Shown here: one piece after another, positions 8,942 to 18,075 of the stretch
How positions within the stretch are numbered: position 1 is the first letter of the stretch
Layout of the letters: every line of letters starts with the position of its first letter
Source: JBJMLO01 sp045805265
GTDB taxonomy: Bacteria > Actinomycetota > UBA4738 > JACQTL01
Reading direction: 5' to 3'
DNA length: 64,000 nucleotides
Assembly (NCBI GenBank): GCA_045805265.1
Contig: JBJMLO010000021.1
Location: forward strand, 62,001-126,000
The notes under the pieces: generated by a model
Database searches by the model: none
What the model was told of the DNA's origin: nothing
Seen by the model: the letters and a program-made list of their open reading frames with translations, nothing else
Program-made: the position numbers and the translations under genes

Positions 8942-10234
8942 TTACCGGCTCGCGGGGCCGCTGCGCCGGGCCAGCGCGTCGATCGTGACCGCCGCCAGGA
9001 GCACCAGGGCGGTGACCATGAACTGAACGGCCGCGCTCAGTCCCAGGAGGCCCATGCCGTTGGCGATCGCGGCGATCACGATGCCGCCGAGCACGCCGTG
9101 CAGCGGCTTTCCGCGGCCGCCGAACAGGCTCGTGCCGCCGATCACGGCGGCCGCCACCGCGTACAGGACGAGCGTTCCGCCGTCCAGCGATGTCGAGATG
9201 GAGCGCAGACGAGACGCGTAGACCACGCCGGCGATCCCCGCGGTGAACGACGCAAGCGTGAACGCGATCGTCCGGATCCTGGGGAGGCTGATCCCTGCGC
9301 GCCGGGCAGCCTCCGGATTGCCGCCGATCGCGGAGACGTACCGGCCGAACCTCGTCCGCCCGAGGAGGAATGTCCACCCTGCGAGCACCCCGAAGACCAG
9401 AAGGATGACCCACGGAACTCCGAAGACGGGCGTCAGGTGGCCGCGGTTGGCGTTGCACAGCAGGACGATCGCCACGCCGCCCACGGCGACGGCCGCGATC
9501 TTGGCCATCGTGAGGGCCGGGGGCGGGGCGGTGAGGCCGGCGCCCCGGCGCCGGGCATCCCGGAGCCACGTCCGGATCGAGAAGGCCCCCACGACGACGA
9601 GCAACACGACCCAGCCCGCGAATCGCGTGAGGTTGCCGCTAGCGATGTCGTTGATGACGTTGTTCTGGATGAGGATGGACCCCCCGTTCCCGAGGATCCG
9701 GAGCATCACCCCTTCCCAGAACAGCAGTCCCGCCAGGGTCACCACGAACGAGGGCAGCCCGATCCGCGTGATCAAGGTTCCCTGAAGGGCGCCGATCAAG
9801 GCGCAGACGAGCAGCGCCGCGATGATGGCCGCCCACCACGGCCAGCCCGCTCCGGGCGCGGGCTTCGACAGGTCGGCCATGACGACCGCGCCCATGCCGG
9901 CGACGAAGCCGATCGAGAGGTCGATCTCACCGAGGAGTAGGGGGAAGACCTCGCCCATGGCCAGCAGGCTGATGACGGCGGCCTGCACCAGCAGGTCGAC
10001 GAGATTGCCAACGGTCAGGAACCGCGAGTTGAGCGATTGGAACAGGATCGATACGACCAGGATGCCGGCGACGACCGGGAGGACGCCCGTCTCGCCGCCC
10101 TTGATCCGCACCCAGGTCGCGCGGAGGTACTCGCCTACGGTGTTCGCGACGAGCTCGGCCGGCACCGCCGCGACATCGACGTCCACGGGCTCCTCGGTTT
10201 CCGGTGCGGCGGACGGTTCGTCGAGCTTCGCCAC
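8942..10234 (-). CDS. xylH: Xylose-type ABC transporter permease
   Basis: A 430-residue inner-membrane permease of the XylH/RbsC (BPD_transp_2) family with about ten membrane segments. Landmarks are NLVDLLVQAAVISLLAMGEV, the EIDLSIG motif that contacts the ATPase, and IGGTSLFGGRGKPLHGVLGG near the C-terminus. It would import xylose or a related pentose. The GTG start lies 3 nt after the ATPase stop codon and has its own GAGGGGTAGG site, so it is the last gene of the importer operon. A stretch of about 40 residues linking two membrane segments is charged and poorly conserved, which is usual in XylH. Confidence 0.9.
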   Translation of the reverse strand: MAKLDEPSAAPETEEPVDVDVAAVPAELVANTVGEYLRATWVRIKGGETGVLPVVAGILVVSILFQSLNSRFLTVGNLVDLLVQAAVISLLAMGEVFPLLLGEIDLSIGFVAGMGAVVMADLSKPAPGAGWPWWAAIIAALLVCALIGALQGTLITRIGLPSFVVTLAGLLFWEGVMLRILGNGGSILIQNNVINDIASGNLTRFAGWVVLLVVVGAFSIRTWLRDARRRGAGLTAPPPALTMAKIAAVAVGGVAIVLLCNANRGHLTPVFGVPWVILLVFGVLAGWTFLLGRTRFGRYVSAIGGNPEAARRAGISLPRIRTIAFTLASFTAGIAGVVYASRLRSISTSLDGGTLVLYAVAAAVIGGTSLFGGRGKPLHGVLGGIVIAAIANGMGLLGLSAAVQFMVTALVLLAAVTIDALARRSGPASR

Positions 10235-10237
10235 GGC

Positions 10238-11029
10238 CTACCCCTCGCCCGCCTTCGTCTGCGGCGCCGCCCTGGTCGACACGCCCGTCGTCATGAGGTC
10301 GACGACGATCTGCCGGTCGAGCTCGGCGACCGGCCGCACCGCGACCATCTTCCCCAGGTGCAGCACGGCGATCCGGTCGGCCACCTGGAACACGTCGTTC
10401 ATGTTGTGCGAGACGAGCAACACGGCGAGCCCGCGGTCGGCCAGCTTGCGCACCAGCTCCAGGACCATGGCGGTCTGCGCCACGCCGAGCGCCGCGGTCG
10501 GCTCGTCCATGATCACGAGCTTCGAGTTCCATAGGACCGCCTTGGCGATGGCCACGGACTGACGCTGTCCCCCGGAGAGCGACGCCACCGGCTGGCGAAC
10601 CGATCGGACGGTCGTGACGGCGAGGCTGGTCAGCGTCTCCCGAGCGGCCTTCTCCATCGACTCCTCGTCCAGCGAAGCCGCGTGCACCCGTTCGCGGCCG
10701 AGGAACATGTTCTGGACGATGTCGAGGTTGTCGCACAGCGCGAGGTCCTGATAGACGGTCTCGATCCCGAGGGCCGCGGCATCCCGGGGCGTGCGGACCT
10801 GTACGGGGTTGCCGTTCCACCACACCTGCCCCCCATCGGGCGGGTGGATCCCGGAGATGCACTTGATCAGCACGGACTTCCCGGCGCCGTTGTCGCCGGC
10901 TAGCGCGGTCACCTGGCTGGCCGGGATGTCGAGGTCGACATCGGAGAGGGCTCGGACCGGACCGAAGTGCTTGCCGATGCCGTGGAGGCGCAGGAGCGGT
11001 TCGCCCTGGCCGGCGGCCGGCGCGCTCAT
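10238..11029 (-). CDS. Sugar ABC transporter ATP-binding protein (single domain)
   Basis: A 263-residue ATPase with Walker A GDNGAGKS (about residues 45-52), the signature LSGGQRQSVAIAKA, Walker B LVIMDEPTAALG and a switch histidine in LLVSHNM. Classic XylG proteins carry two ATPase domains (about 500 residues). This one has a single domain and would work as a homodimer. It energises the neighbouring permease. It lies between the binding-protein gene (107-nt gap containing a hairpin) and the permease gene (3-nt gap). Confidence 0.9.
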   Translation of the reverse strand: MSAPAAGQGEPLLRLHGIGKHFGPVRALSDVDLDIPASQVTALAGDNGAGKSVLIKCISGIHPPDGGQVWWNGNPVQVRTPRDAAALGIETVYQDLALCDNLDIVQNMFLGRERVHAASLDEESMEKAARETLTSLAVTTVRSVRQPVASLSGGQRQSVAIAKAVLWNSKLVIMDEPTAALGVAQTAMVLELVRKLADRGLAVLLVSHNMNDVFQVADRIAVLHLGKMVAVRPVAELDRQIVVDLMTTGVSTRAAPQTKAGEG

Positions 11030-11093
11030 GGCGCCGGCCCCTGCATCGGCGGCGAGACTGCTCGTGGCGCCTCCCGGTTCGATGGGTTAGAAG

Positions 11094-11122
11094 GGTCGGG
11101 CAGCACGGAATGCAGCCCGACC
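11094..11122 (-). terminator. Intercistronic hairpin between binding protein and ATPase genes
   Basis: GGTCGGGC pairs with GCCCGACC, with an A-A mismatch and a further GCA/TGC above it, closing a 5-nt loop. It sits 15 nt after the end of the binding-protein gene on the transcribed strand. Hairpins here usually stabilise or partly terminate the message, so that more binding protein than transporter is made. It has no strong U-tract, so partial termination or 3'-end protection is more likely than full termination. Confidence 0.55.
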
Positions 11123-11136
11123 ACAACGAGACTGCC

Positions 11137-12351
11137 CTAGCTTATTCCGTACTTCGTGCACGCGCTGGCGACGGCGCCCGCGCACAGGTCGGATGTCTTG
11201 ACGGTGCCGTCCTTGACCACGGTGTCGGCCATGTTGTCCGTGGTCACCCACACCGGCACCGTGTACACGGACGGGATGGGCTTGTTGAGGGTGCTGTCCT
11301 GCGTCGTCGCACCGACGAGCGAGGACGGCGGCGTCACGCCGGCCCGGAGGTCGATCGCCAGCGCGGCGGCGGCCTGGGCCTCGAGGTAGATCGGCTTGTA
11401 CACGGTGCCGCACTGGAAGCCCGTCAGAATGTTCTGCAGCCCCGGCAACGAGGCGTCCTGGCCCGTGAGCGGGAACGTGTTCGCCGCGATGTTGTTGCTC
11501 TTCAGGATCGCGATGACGGCGTTGGCCTTGTCGTCGTTCGCCGTGATCGCCGAGTTGATGTTCGGGTGAGCCGTGTACTGCTGCTGGAAGATCGTTGCGG
11601 CGGTCGAGGGATCCCACGTCCCGGCGGGATCGGCGACCTTGACGTAGCTGCCGTCGGCGAAGTGCGGGGCCAGCACCCCGTCGTACCCCTGCGCGAACAG
11701 CTTCGCATTGTTGTCCGTGGGGTCGCCGTCCATGATCAGGACGTTCGGCTTCTGCACCTTCCAGGCCGTGACGCAGTCGACGAAGCCCTGGCCCATCGTC
11801 TTGCCGACCGTCACGTTGTTGAAGCTCACGTAGTAGCGGTCGGCCGGCCCGCCCGTGTTCAAGCGGTCGTAGTCAATGACCTTCACGCCCTGCGATTCGG
11901 CCTTGGACGCGATCGCCGCGCCGCTGCTCGAGTCGATGCCGTCGATCAGCAGGACGGAGGCGCCGGCGTTGATGTCTGCCTCGGCCTGCGTCTGCATCGT
12001 CGACGCGCTGCCGTGCGCGTTGTCGACCTTGATGTCGCTCGAGCCGAGCCCGGCGGTCTGCAGCGCCTTCGTCAGCAACGGCGCGTCGTACTGCACGTAA
12101 CGGGTGGACGTCGTCGTGTCGGGGAGCAGGACGCCGATCAGGCCCTTCCCCTGGGAGGCCAGGCCGGCGTACTGCTTCATCACCGAGAAGTCGGAGGTGA
12201 AGTCGGTCGGCTTGGTCTGGGGCACTGAGGCTCCTCCCGACGCCGCGGACGACGAGGTGGTCGGCGGGGATGACTTGCTACATGCCGCCAGTACGACCCC
12301 GATCATGAGCACCGCGCCGATCGACGCGAGAGGTTTCCGGACGAACCTCAT
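11137..12351 (-). CDS. xylF: Xylose-type ABC transporter substrate-binding lipoprotein
   Basis: A 404-residue periplasmic-binding-protein-like lipoprotein. The frame is open for 33 more codons upstream, but the ATG at 12351 has GGAAGGAG before it and starts a signal peptide ending in the lipobox LAAC. The XylF-type features are VLLIDGIDSSSGAAIASKA, VIDYDRLNTGG, YYVSFNNVTVG and the late domain GQDASLPGLQNILTGFQ. It captures the sugar outside the membrane and feeds the permease. A CATAAT hexamer at about 12490-12495 could be the operon -10, leaving a leader of about 130 nt. No regulator lies next to the operon. Confidence 0.9.
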   Translation of the reverse strand: MRFVRKPLASIGAVLMIGVVLAACSKSSPPTTSSSAASGGASVPQTKPTDFTSDFSVMKQYAGLASQGKGLIGVLLPDTTTSTRYVQYDAPLLTKALQTAGLGSSDIKVDNAHGSASTMQTQAEADINAGASVLLIDGIDSSSGAAIASKAESQGVKVIDYDRLNTGGPADRYYVSFNNVTVGKTMGQGFVDCVTAWKVQKPNVLIMDGDPTDNNAKLFAQGYDGVLAPHFADGSYVKVADPAGTWDPSTAATIFQQQYTAHPNINSAITANDDKANAVIAILKSNNIAANTFPLTGQDASLPGLQNILTGFQCGTVYKPIYLEAQAAAALAIDLRAGVTPPSSLVGATTQDSTLNKPIPSVYTVPVWVTTDNMADTVVKDGTVKTSDLCAGAVASACTKYGIS

Positions 12352-12555
12352 TGAGCCTCTCCTTCCCGGCCTCGACTCGTCGCGAGTCAGCGCCTTCATC
12401 CGCATCTCCACCACGCTCCGGGCGCGCCCGAAGCCCGATGTCCTCCCCACGTGAGAGCCCCCCCCGGCCCGCCGCTTGAGGTAACGGCGATTATGACCCC
12501 TCCCGGCTGCGTGTGCGGGGGAATCGGTCGAAAAACCTGATGGTGGCCGCGGCGG

Positions 12556-13425
12556 TCAGGACGCCAACGCGTTGATGGACAGGCCGGGGAGGTCGTAGCC
12601 CCGATCCGTTCGAAAGCCCTCCGCGGCCCGCTCCGTCGTCTCCCGGACCGCGGTCCGCTCCTCGTCGGAGAAGGACCGCAGGAGGATGGCCACGGCGCCG
12701 GCGAATTCCATGACGAAGCTCCAGTAGTCCGCGAAGTCCGTGAACCACAGGTGGAACTCGAGCTCCTCGATCCGGGCGTCACCGAACCCGGCGCGTCCGA
12801 GGAGCTCGCGCAGGCCATCGGGGTCGGCCAGCGAGAACAGGCCGCCCGGCGCCTTCGGGTCCATCGGAGGGACGAGCCCGCGCTCGACGATCGACCGGGC
12901 GACGATGGCCGCCCAGGGATTCCGGGAGGGCCCGCCCATGACCGCGAGGGAGAGCCGGCCTCCCGGCCGGAGCACGCGGCGGCTCTCGGCCAACGCCGCG
13001 GCCGGGTCGGGCATCAGCATGTAGGCCCACCGGCACAGGATCCCGTCGACGCTGGCGGTCTCCAGGTCGATGTGTTCCGCATCCATCACGCGGAACTCGG
13101 CGTTCCCGACCCCCAGCTCCTCGGCCCGTCGCCTGGCAACCTCGACCATGGCGGGCGGGAGGTCGGTGGAGATCAGCCGCCCGCCGTCTCCGACCAGCCG
13201 CGCGGCGGCGAACCCCGTCTCTCCCGTTCCGGCCCCGAGCTCGAGGATGGTCTGGCCGGGCTGCGGGTCGAGTGCGGCCACCATCCAATCCGTGATCGGT
13301 TGCGAGAACTCGCGCAGGTAGTCGCGCCGGCGCTCCCAGCCTGGAGCCATGGCCTCCCACGCGTCGAACGCCGCACGACGAACCCGGTCGAGCTGCTGGT
13401 CGTTCGACGATGACTCCGCGCACAC
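12556..13425 (-). CDS. SAM-dependent class I methyltransferase
   Basis: A 289-residue UbiE/Methyltransf_11-type enzyme. The longer frame begins with TTG at 13458, but the GTG at 13425 has GAGGAGG at ideal spacing and is preferred. Motif I is ILELGAGTGETGFAA, followed by LISTDLPPAMVEVARRRAEEL and the post-I acidic FRVMDAEHIDL. RVLRPGGRLSLAVMGG is motif III. A C-terminal helical segment probably holds the acceptor site. The substrate is unknown. The gene is alone between the importer operon and the YcaQ gene. Confidence 0.85.
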   Translation of the reverse strand: MCAESSSNDQQLDRVRRAAFDAWEAMAPGWERRRDYLREFSQPITDWMVAALDPQPGQTILELGAGTGETGFAAARLVGDGGRLISTDLPPAMVEVARRRAEELGVGNAEFRVMDAEHIDLETASVDGILCRWAYMLMPDPAAALAESRRVLRPGGRLSLAVMGGPSRNPWAAIVARSIVERGLVPPMDPKAPGGLFSLADPDGLRELLGRAGFGDARIEELEFHLWFTDFADYWSFVMEFAGAVAILLRSFSDEERTAVRETTERAAEGFRTDRGYDLPGLSINALAS

Positions 13426-13542
13426 GGCGAATACCTCCTCGGACGAGTTGACGGGCAACGCTACCGGCTCCGGAGGCCGTGTCTCATCCCGGCGCCAAAT
13501 CGAGGAAGGAGCCCCAGTTCGAGGTGGTGCGAGACGGGAGGT

Positions 13543-14745
13543 TTAGGACGCGCGGTCGACACGGGCCGCGGCGGCCAGCGCCGTTCTCCAGGCGGACGGC
13601 ATGCGCCGGCCGAAGCGCACATCCTCGGCACCGAGCCACTTCGCGAGCTCCACGATGGCGCCGGCCACGGCAGGGCCGGCGTCGGGCGGCGCGTCGGGCT
13701 CCGCGTACACAGCCCGCACGTCGAGCCGGCGCTCGGTTCGCATGTACGTCGGATCGATTCGCCCGATCACGCGGTCGCCGTGCAGGATCGGCAGCACGTA
13801 GTAGCCGAACTCCCGCTGCTGCGGGGGGACGTAGATCTCCAGCCGGAACCGGAAGCCGAACAGCTCCTCGGTCCGCTTCCGGTCCGCGACGAGCGCGTCG
13901 AACGGCGACAGAAGGGTCGTCCTCGGCAGGAACCCCTGGTCGAGGGTCGGCGCGTGGGCTAGGAACCGGCCGGCCAGGCCGTCCACCCTGACAGGAACCG
14001 CCACGCCATCACGTTCGAGCCGCCCCATCGCCCGCTCCCGCCCGGGCGCGGGCAGGCCGAACCCGACCCCCAGCGAGCCGGGCCTGGCGATGCCATGCGT
14101 GCGGAGATCGGACTCGACCTCGAGACGAGCGGCCTCCGCCGGGGACAGCCTTGCCCGGTCGAGCGGGTATCGCCGTTCGGCGAGGTCCCAGATCCGCTCT
14201 GCCCGATCACGCCCGACGGTGGCGACCTCGCCGAGCGCCCACAGGATCTCCAGCATCCGCCCCACGTTCTTGTCGTCGTTCCACCCACGGGTCCGCCACG
14301 GGACGACCGCACGGTCCTCGATGTCGCGGGACCGAAGCGGCCCGTCGGTACGCAACCGGTCCAGCACGTACCGCCGGAACGCCGCGTTCCCCGTGATCCA
14401 TTCGCCCACGAGGCGAGCCCGTGCAGAGCCGCCCGCCCGGACGGCCCGAGCATACCGACGCATCGTCTCGCGGTGGAGCGGGAAGTCCCGCATGGGCAGG
14501 ATGAACGCCCGGTACTCGAACAGGGCGCCATCCGAGAACAGCGCCCGGTCCAGCTCAGCGGCGTCGAAGGCGCCGAGCCTGGTCCACAGCACCAGCCGCT
14601 CGGACCGGGCCACGGCCGCGATGGGGTCCATCTGCAGCCGTCCCAGCCTCTCGACCACGTCCACCACCGACCCAAGCCCTGGTTCGTTCAGCGCTTGCGC
14701 CGTGACCGCCAGCCGCCGCGCGTCCTGGATCGAGAGGGTGATCAC
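13543..14745 (-). CDS. YcaQ/AlkX-type winged-helix DNA glycosylase
   Basis: A 400-residue protein of the HTH_42 (DUF1006) family, whose E. coli member YcaQ unhooks DNA interstrand crosslinks and removes N7-alkylated bases. The start ITLSIQDARRLAVTAQAL and the segment LGRLQMDPIAAVARSERLVL match the family. The QxD catalytic pair expected for the YcaQ branch is present as Gln38-Met-Asp40. The middle part contains FEYRAFILPMRDFPLHRETM, and the C-terminus has YYVLPILHGDRVIGRIDP. It is likely a DNA repair enzyme acting on alkylation damage. It is followed on its strand by the methyltransferase gene, 118 nt away. Confidence 0.85.
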   Translation of the reverse strand: MITLSIQDARRLAVTAQALNEPGLGSVVDVVERLGRLQMDPIAAVARSERLVLWTRLGAFDAAELDRALFSDGALFEYRAFILPMRDFPLHRETMRRYARAVRAGGSARARLVGEWITGNAAFRRYVLDRLRTDGPLRSRDIEDRAVVPWRTRGWNDDKNVGRMLEILWALGEVATVGRDRAERIWDLAERRYPLDRARLSPAEAARLEVESDLRTHGIARPGSLGVGFGLPAPGRERAMGRLERDGVAVPVRVDGLAGRFLAHAPTLDQGFLPRTTLLSPFDALVADRKRTEELFGFRFRLEIYVPPQQREFGYYVLPILHGDRVIGRIDPTYMRTERRLDVRAVYAEPDAPPDAGPAVAGAIVELAKWLGAEDVRFGRRMPSAWRTALAAAARVDRAS

Positions 14746-15195
14746 GGCCCGAAGGTCTCACAGCGACCCCCAGAATGCATATCCGGCACGCGCAAGAACA
14801 GCGTGTTCGTGTCCGCAGTGCGGTCGACGATCCGCGGACGGGCTCGGATTCGATCCACCTCCGGCGGTGCAAGCGGCGGGATCACCATCGACAGCACGAG
14901 CAGGCCGACCCGACGGAGGGTGCCAGGAGGGACGGAGGAGGCCGCCATCCTTCACCGCGAAGGATGGCTGAACTGCAGCCTGCGATGCGGCCGCTCGAGC
15001 CGATCCGACGCGCACATCTCGACGGGCTGAGCCGGCTCCGCCTTATCCGGTCCACATCCCGACATGTCGAAGGACGAGGGATTCGCGAATTCTGTCACGA
15101 ACCCGTAGACAGCGGTCGGGGCTTCACACCAGAATGTTTGACCCATCGTGGTTCTGACCGCGTTGGTGGAGTTCGACCGAAGTGAGGGGGGAGAG
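14746..15195. other. Intergenic stretch without recognised gene
   Basis: These 450 nt separate the divergent YcaQ and beta-helix genes. Short frames on both strands lack ribosome sites and have the composition of shadows. A TTGACC at 15138-15143 could be a -35 element for the beta-helix gene, but no -10 was found at proper spacing. Confidence 0.5.
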
Positions 15196-17166
15196 GTGAA
15201 TCGATCCAGGGAGGGGCGGCCGAGGCGCCGTGCCGTGGTCACGGGGCTTGCTGTGGTCGGGATGGTCAGCTCGGTCGTCGGAGGTGCCACACCCGCGTCC
15301 GCCAACACCATCTCCGTGAGCTGCCCGGGGACGGATCTCCAGACGAAGATCGATGAAGCGAATCCGGGGGACACCCTCTCGATCAAGGGGACCTGCATCG
15401 GGAACTTCACAGTCGACAAGAGCCTCACGCTCGCCGGAAATCCGACGGCTACGCTGGACGGGAATCTCGAGGGGACGACGCTCACCATCCCGACCACGCT
15501 CAGCGTTCACCTCGTTGACCTCACGATCTCGGGCGGGTTCGCGAGCGGCACGGAGGCGTTCGGTGGCGGGATCTTCCGGGGCTCGTCGGGGAACGGGACG
15601 CTCACGCTGAACCGTGTGACCGTCCAGGACAACAGGGCCTCGGGCCCGACCGCTTTGGGTGGAGGGATCTACTCCGCGAACGGCCCGGTGCACCTGATGG
15701 CGTCCCGGGTCCTCCACAACGTGGTGTCGAACGGCTCCGAGGTCTTCGGCGGCGGCGTCGTCTCCGGTGGTCCGCTCACCCTCCTCTCTTCGACCGTGAG
15801 CTCCAACCGGGCCGTCGCGACGTCCACCGGAGGCCTGTTCGCCACGGCAGCGGGCGCCGGCATCCAAAGCAGCGGGCCTCTCGTCCTCATCCACTCGCAT
15901 GTCGACGTCAACCACGCGACCGCGGTGGGCCCCAACGACCCCGTTGTGATTGGAGCGGCGGTCGACGTGAACTACACCGACATCACCGTGGACGCCTCCA
16001 CGATCAATGGGAACGTCGGGTTGGCCCGGGGCACGGGGGGGCCCGGGGCCCCGGCATCCGCGTACGGCGCCATAGGAGGAGCCATCGAGTCGGGGGCCAT
16101 CAGCGGGTCCGTGATCGCGAACAACGTGACTGTGGCCACGACGCTCAGCGGTGACGGCATCGCGGTGGGGGGAGGAGTTCAGGCCAACTTTGCCACCGGC
16201 CTTACGATCGACCACACCCGGATCGTCGGGAACTACCTCTCGGCGACAGGCGCCTCGGCCACAGCTGGGGGCGGCGGGGTCTGGACCGACGGAGGGACCG
16301 ATGGTGTGCTCACGATCCGTCAGTCGACGATCTCGAACAACACGAGCCGCGCGGACAGCGGAGCGGACACGGCGGAGGCCGTTGCCGGCGGCGTCGATGT
16401 CGACCGGGGGCCGTTCTCCATGAGCGGGACCACCGTCGATCGGAACCAGGCCGTTGCCGCCTCGGACAGCGCCACCGCATCGGCCGCGGCCGGCGGGGTC
16501 AGGGCCACGTCGCCGTTCACCATCATGGCATCCACCATCAGTCGCAACGCCGTGCGAGCCTCTGCCCATGGTTCCAACCAGGCGATCGGCGCCGGGGGCG
16601 GAATGGCGGTCGAAGGCCCCAAACCGGAGCGGATCACGAACTCGACGATCGCCAACAATCTCGTCCGGGTCGTCTCCGACCAGGCGACGGGGGACGTCGG
16701 CGGCTCGGGGGGAGGCCTCGAGGTTGTCGCGAACTCATTGCTCCTCCTGAACACCACCGTAGCCCGAAACGTGGTGGAGGGTGTCGCCAACACGAAGACG
16801 CTCGCCGGCGGCGGCCTGTTCGTGGGCGCCGGAACGACGACGCTCAAGGCCACGATCCTCGGCTCGAACACGACTCCGGGAAGCCCGAACTGCTCCGGCT
16901 CGGTGGAATCGCAGGGAAACAACGTGCTGGGAACCACGAACGGCTGTCAGTTCTCGAGCAAGCCCTCCGACAAGCTCAACGTGAATCCCAAGCTCGGGGT
17001 CCTGGCGAACAACGGCGGGCCGACGCTCACACTGGCCCTGCTCGACGGCAGCTTGGCCCTCGACCGCATCCCGTCCACGGCCTGCGCGGTCTCCGTGGAC
17101 CAGCGCGGCGTCCACCGCCCCCAGGGGCCGAAATGCGACGTCGGCGCGTTCGAGCGTAACGCCTGA
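15196..17166 (+). CDS. Secreted right-handed beta-helix protein with choice-of-anchor Q-like C-terminus
   Basis: A 656-residue exported protein. The GTG at 15196 follows GGGGGGAGAG and starts a signal peptide that ends near ATPASAN. The mature start (CPGTDLQTKIDEANPGDTL) and the long series of ITxSxIxxNxA-type rungs mark a pectate-lyase-like parallel beta-helix. The C-terminus NNGGPTLTLAL, then DQRGVHRPQGPKCDVGAFE, is the ending seen in secreted choice-of-anchor-Q proteins. No catalytic residues were recognised, so an adhesin or polysaccharide-binding role is as likely as a lyase. A paralogue of the same architecture lies at 33534-35489. Confidence 0.85.
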   Translation: MNRSREGRPRRRAVVTGLAVVGMVSSVVGGATPASANTISVSCPGTDLQTKIDEANPGDTLSIKGTCIGNFTVDKSLTLAGNPTATLDGNLEGTTLTIPTTLSVHLVDLTISGGFASGTEAFGGGIFRGSSGNGTLTLNRVTVQDNRASGPTALGGGIYSANGPVHLMASRVLHNVVSNGSEVFGGGVVSGGPLTLLSSTVSSNRAVATSTGGLFATAAGAGIQSSGPLVLIHSHVDVNHATAVGPNDPVVIGAAVDVNYTDITVDASTINGNVGLARGTGGPGAPASAYGAIGGAIESGAISGSVIANNVTVATTLSGDGIAVGGGVQANFATGLTIDHTRIVGNYLSATGASATAGGGGVWTDGGTDGVLTIRQSTISNNTSRADSGADTAEAVAGGVDVDRGPFSMSGTTVDRNQAVAASDSATASAAAGGVRATSPFTIMASTISRNAVRASAHGSNQAIGAGGGMAVEGPKPERITNSTIANNLVRVVSDQATGDVGGSGGGLEVVANSLLLLNTTVARNVVEGVANTKTLAGGGLFVGAGTTTLKATILGSNTTPGSPNCSGSVESQGNNVLGTTNGCQFSSKPSDKLNVNPKLGVLANNGGPTLTLALLDGSLALDRIPSTACAVSVDQRGVHRPQGPKCDVGAFERNA

Positions 17167-17476
17167 GTTCGCGGGGTCTCGCCGGCGTGCCGGCCGGGTC
17201 TTCTCAGACCTGGGGCACGCCCAGTCGGAGCCCGATCGGTGGGGTCGGGAGCTGCAACACCGAGTGGCCCCACCAGGCGCTGTCGAGTTCGGAAGCGCCG
17301 AGGCTGCGGAGCCCGTGAGTGGAGCCGCAGGTCGCCGCGTCGGGGACACCGGAATGGCGTCCGATGCCGACGGCGCGCCGCATCCGTGTGAGCAAGCGTG
17401 AGGAAGAAGGCCATTTTCCGGCCTCAGGCGGACCCTCCCCGAGGTCTGACTGAGTGAACATCCGCAGTCAAAAGGG
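17167..17476. other. Intergenic stretch before tRNA-Leu
   Basis: 310 nt between the beta-helix gene and tRNA-Leu. A minus-strand frame (17204-17461) has no ribosome site and no recognisable protein. A small CCGGC-GCCGG inverted repeat lies near 17182. Nothing else is supported. Confidence 0.45.
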
Positions 17477-17559
17477 TGCGAGAGGGGGGAGTCGAACCCC
17501 CACGCCCTTTCGGGCACCGGATCCTAAGTCCGGCGCGTCTGCCATTCCGCCACTCTCGC
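17477..17559 (-). tRNA. tRNA-Leu (anticodon UAG)
   Basis: An 83-nt class II tRNA. The acceptor GCGAGAG pairs with CTCTCGC. The anticodon loop is CTTAGGA with anticodon TAG. It has a long variable arm (TGCCCGAAAGGGCG) and the T-arm GGGGGTTCGACTCCCCC. The 3' CCA is not encoded. Confidence 0.95.
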
Positions 17560-17807
17560 GTGCGTCGGAGTCCAGGGTACCGATCGGAATCATCGGATCC
17601 GAGCCGCTTGCCGGGGCCCCGTGAGGAGGGCCACCTCTCGCCGACCTCGGTGCCCCGCGGCGTCTCGTTCTGCGATGTCTGGTTCGCGCGAGACGTCGAC
17701 GGCCTTGGATACGAGACGGACGCGATCGAGGGTGCCCTCGGCGGATGCGCCCCGGGTGTGACCACGTTGTGACCATCGGGGATCGCGTCCCCGACGCGAC
17801 GACGCCT

Positions 17808-17830
17808 CTCTACCGGACGCGCCGGTAGAG
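17808..17830 (-). terminator. Hairpin downstream of the tRNA-His/tRNA-Lys pair
   Basis: CTCTACCGG pairs with CCGGTAGAG across a 5-nt loop. The hairpin lies 15 nt beyond the 3' end of tRNA-Lys on the transcribed minus strand, so it probably ends the tRNA transcript. Confidence 0.6.
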
Positions 17831-17845
17831 GGACGCTTTGCGGAG

Positions 17846-17919
17846 TGGGCCCCCCGGGACTCGAACCCGGAACCTGCGGATTAAGAGTCCGTTGCTCTGC
17901 CAGATTGAGCTAGAGGCCC
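17846..17919 (-). tRNA. tRNA-Lys (anticodon CUU)
   Basis: A 74-nt tRNA. The acceptor GGGCCTC pairs with GGGGCCC (with one G-U pair). The anticodon loop is CTCTTAA with anticodon CTT, and the T-arm is CCGGGTTCGAGTCCCGG. CCA is not encoded. It lies 39 nt downstream of tRNA-His on the same strand. Confidence 0.95.
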
Positions 17920-17958
17920 GCGGGGATGATACAGGCCGGGACTCCGCGGGTGGGAGAG

Positions 17959-18033
17959 GGTGACCGAGGGGACTTGAACCCCCAACCCCCAGGACCACAA
18001 CCTGGTGCTCTAACCGATTGAGCTACGGCCACC
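17959..18033 (-). tRNA. tRNA-His (anticodon GUG)
   Basis: The anticodon loop TTGTGGT carries anticodon GTG. The gene encodes the extra 5' G (G-1) typical of tRNA-His opposite discriminator C. The T-arm contains GGGGGTTCAAGTCCCC. It is probably co-transcribed with tRNA-Lys. Confidence 0.95.
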
Positions 18034-18075
18034 ACGCGCGGATCGATTCTAGCAACCGGGTTCCCGCTCCTCGGG

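Noticed and set aside
14758..15015. Minus-strand frame of 85 codons in the gap before the beta-helix gene
   Set aside because: It has no ribosome site, no recognisable protein and unlikely composition.
17204..17461. Minus-strand frame of 85 codons before tRNA-Leu
   Set aside because: It has no ribosome site or family, so it is left as intergenic.
17477..18033. Integration site at the tRNA cluster
   Set aside because: No integrase, repeat of a tRNA 3' end or phage gene is present nearby.
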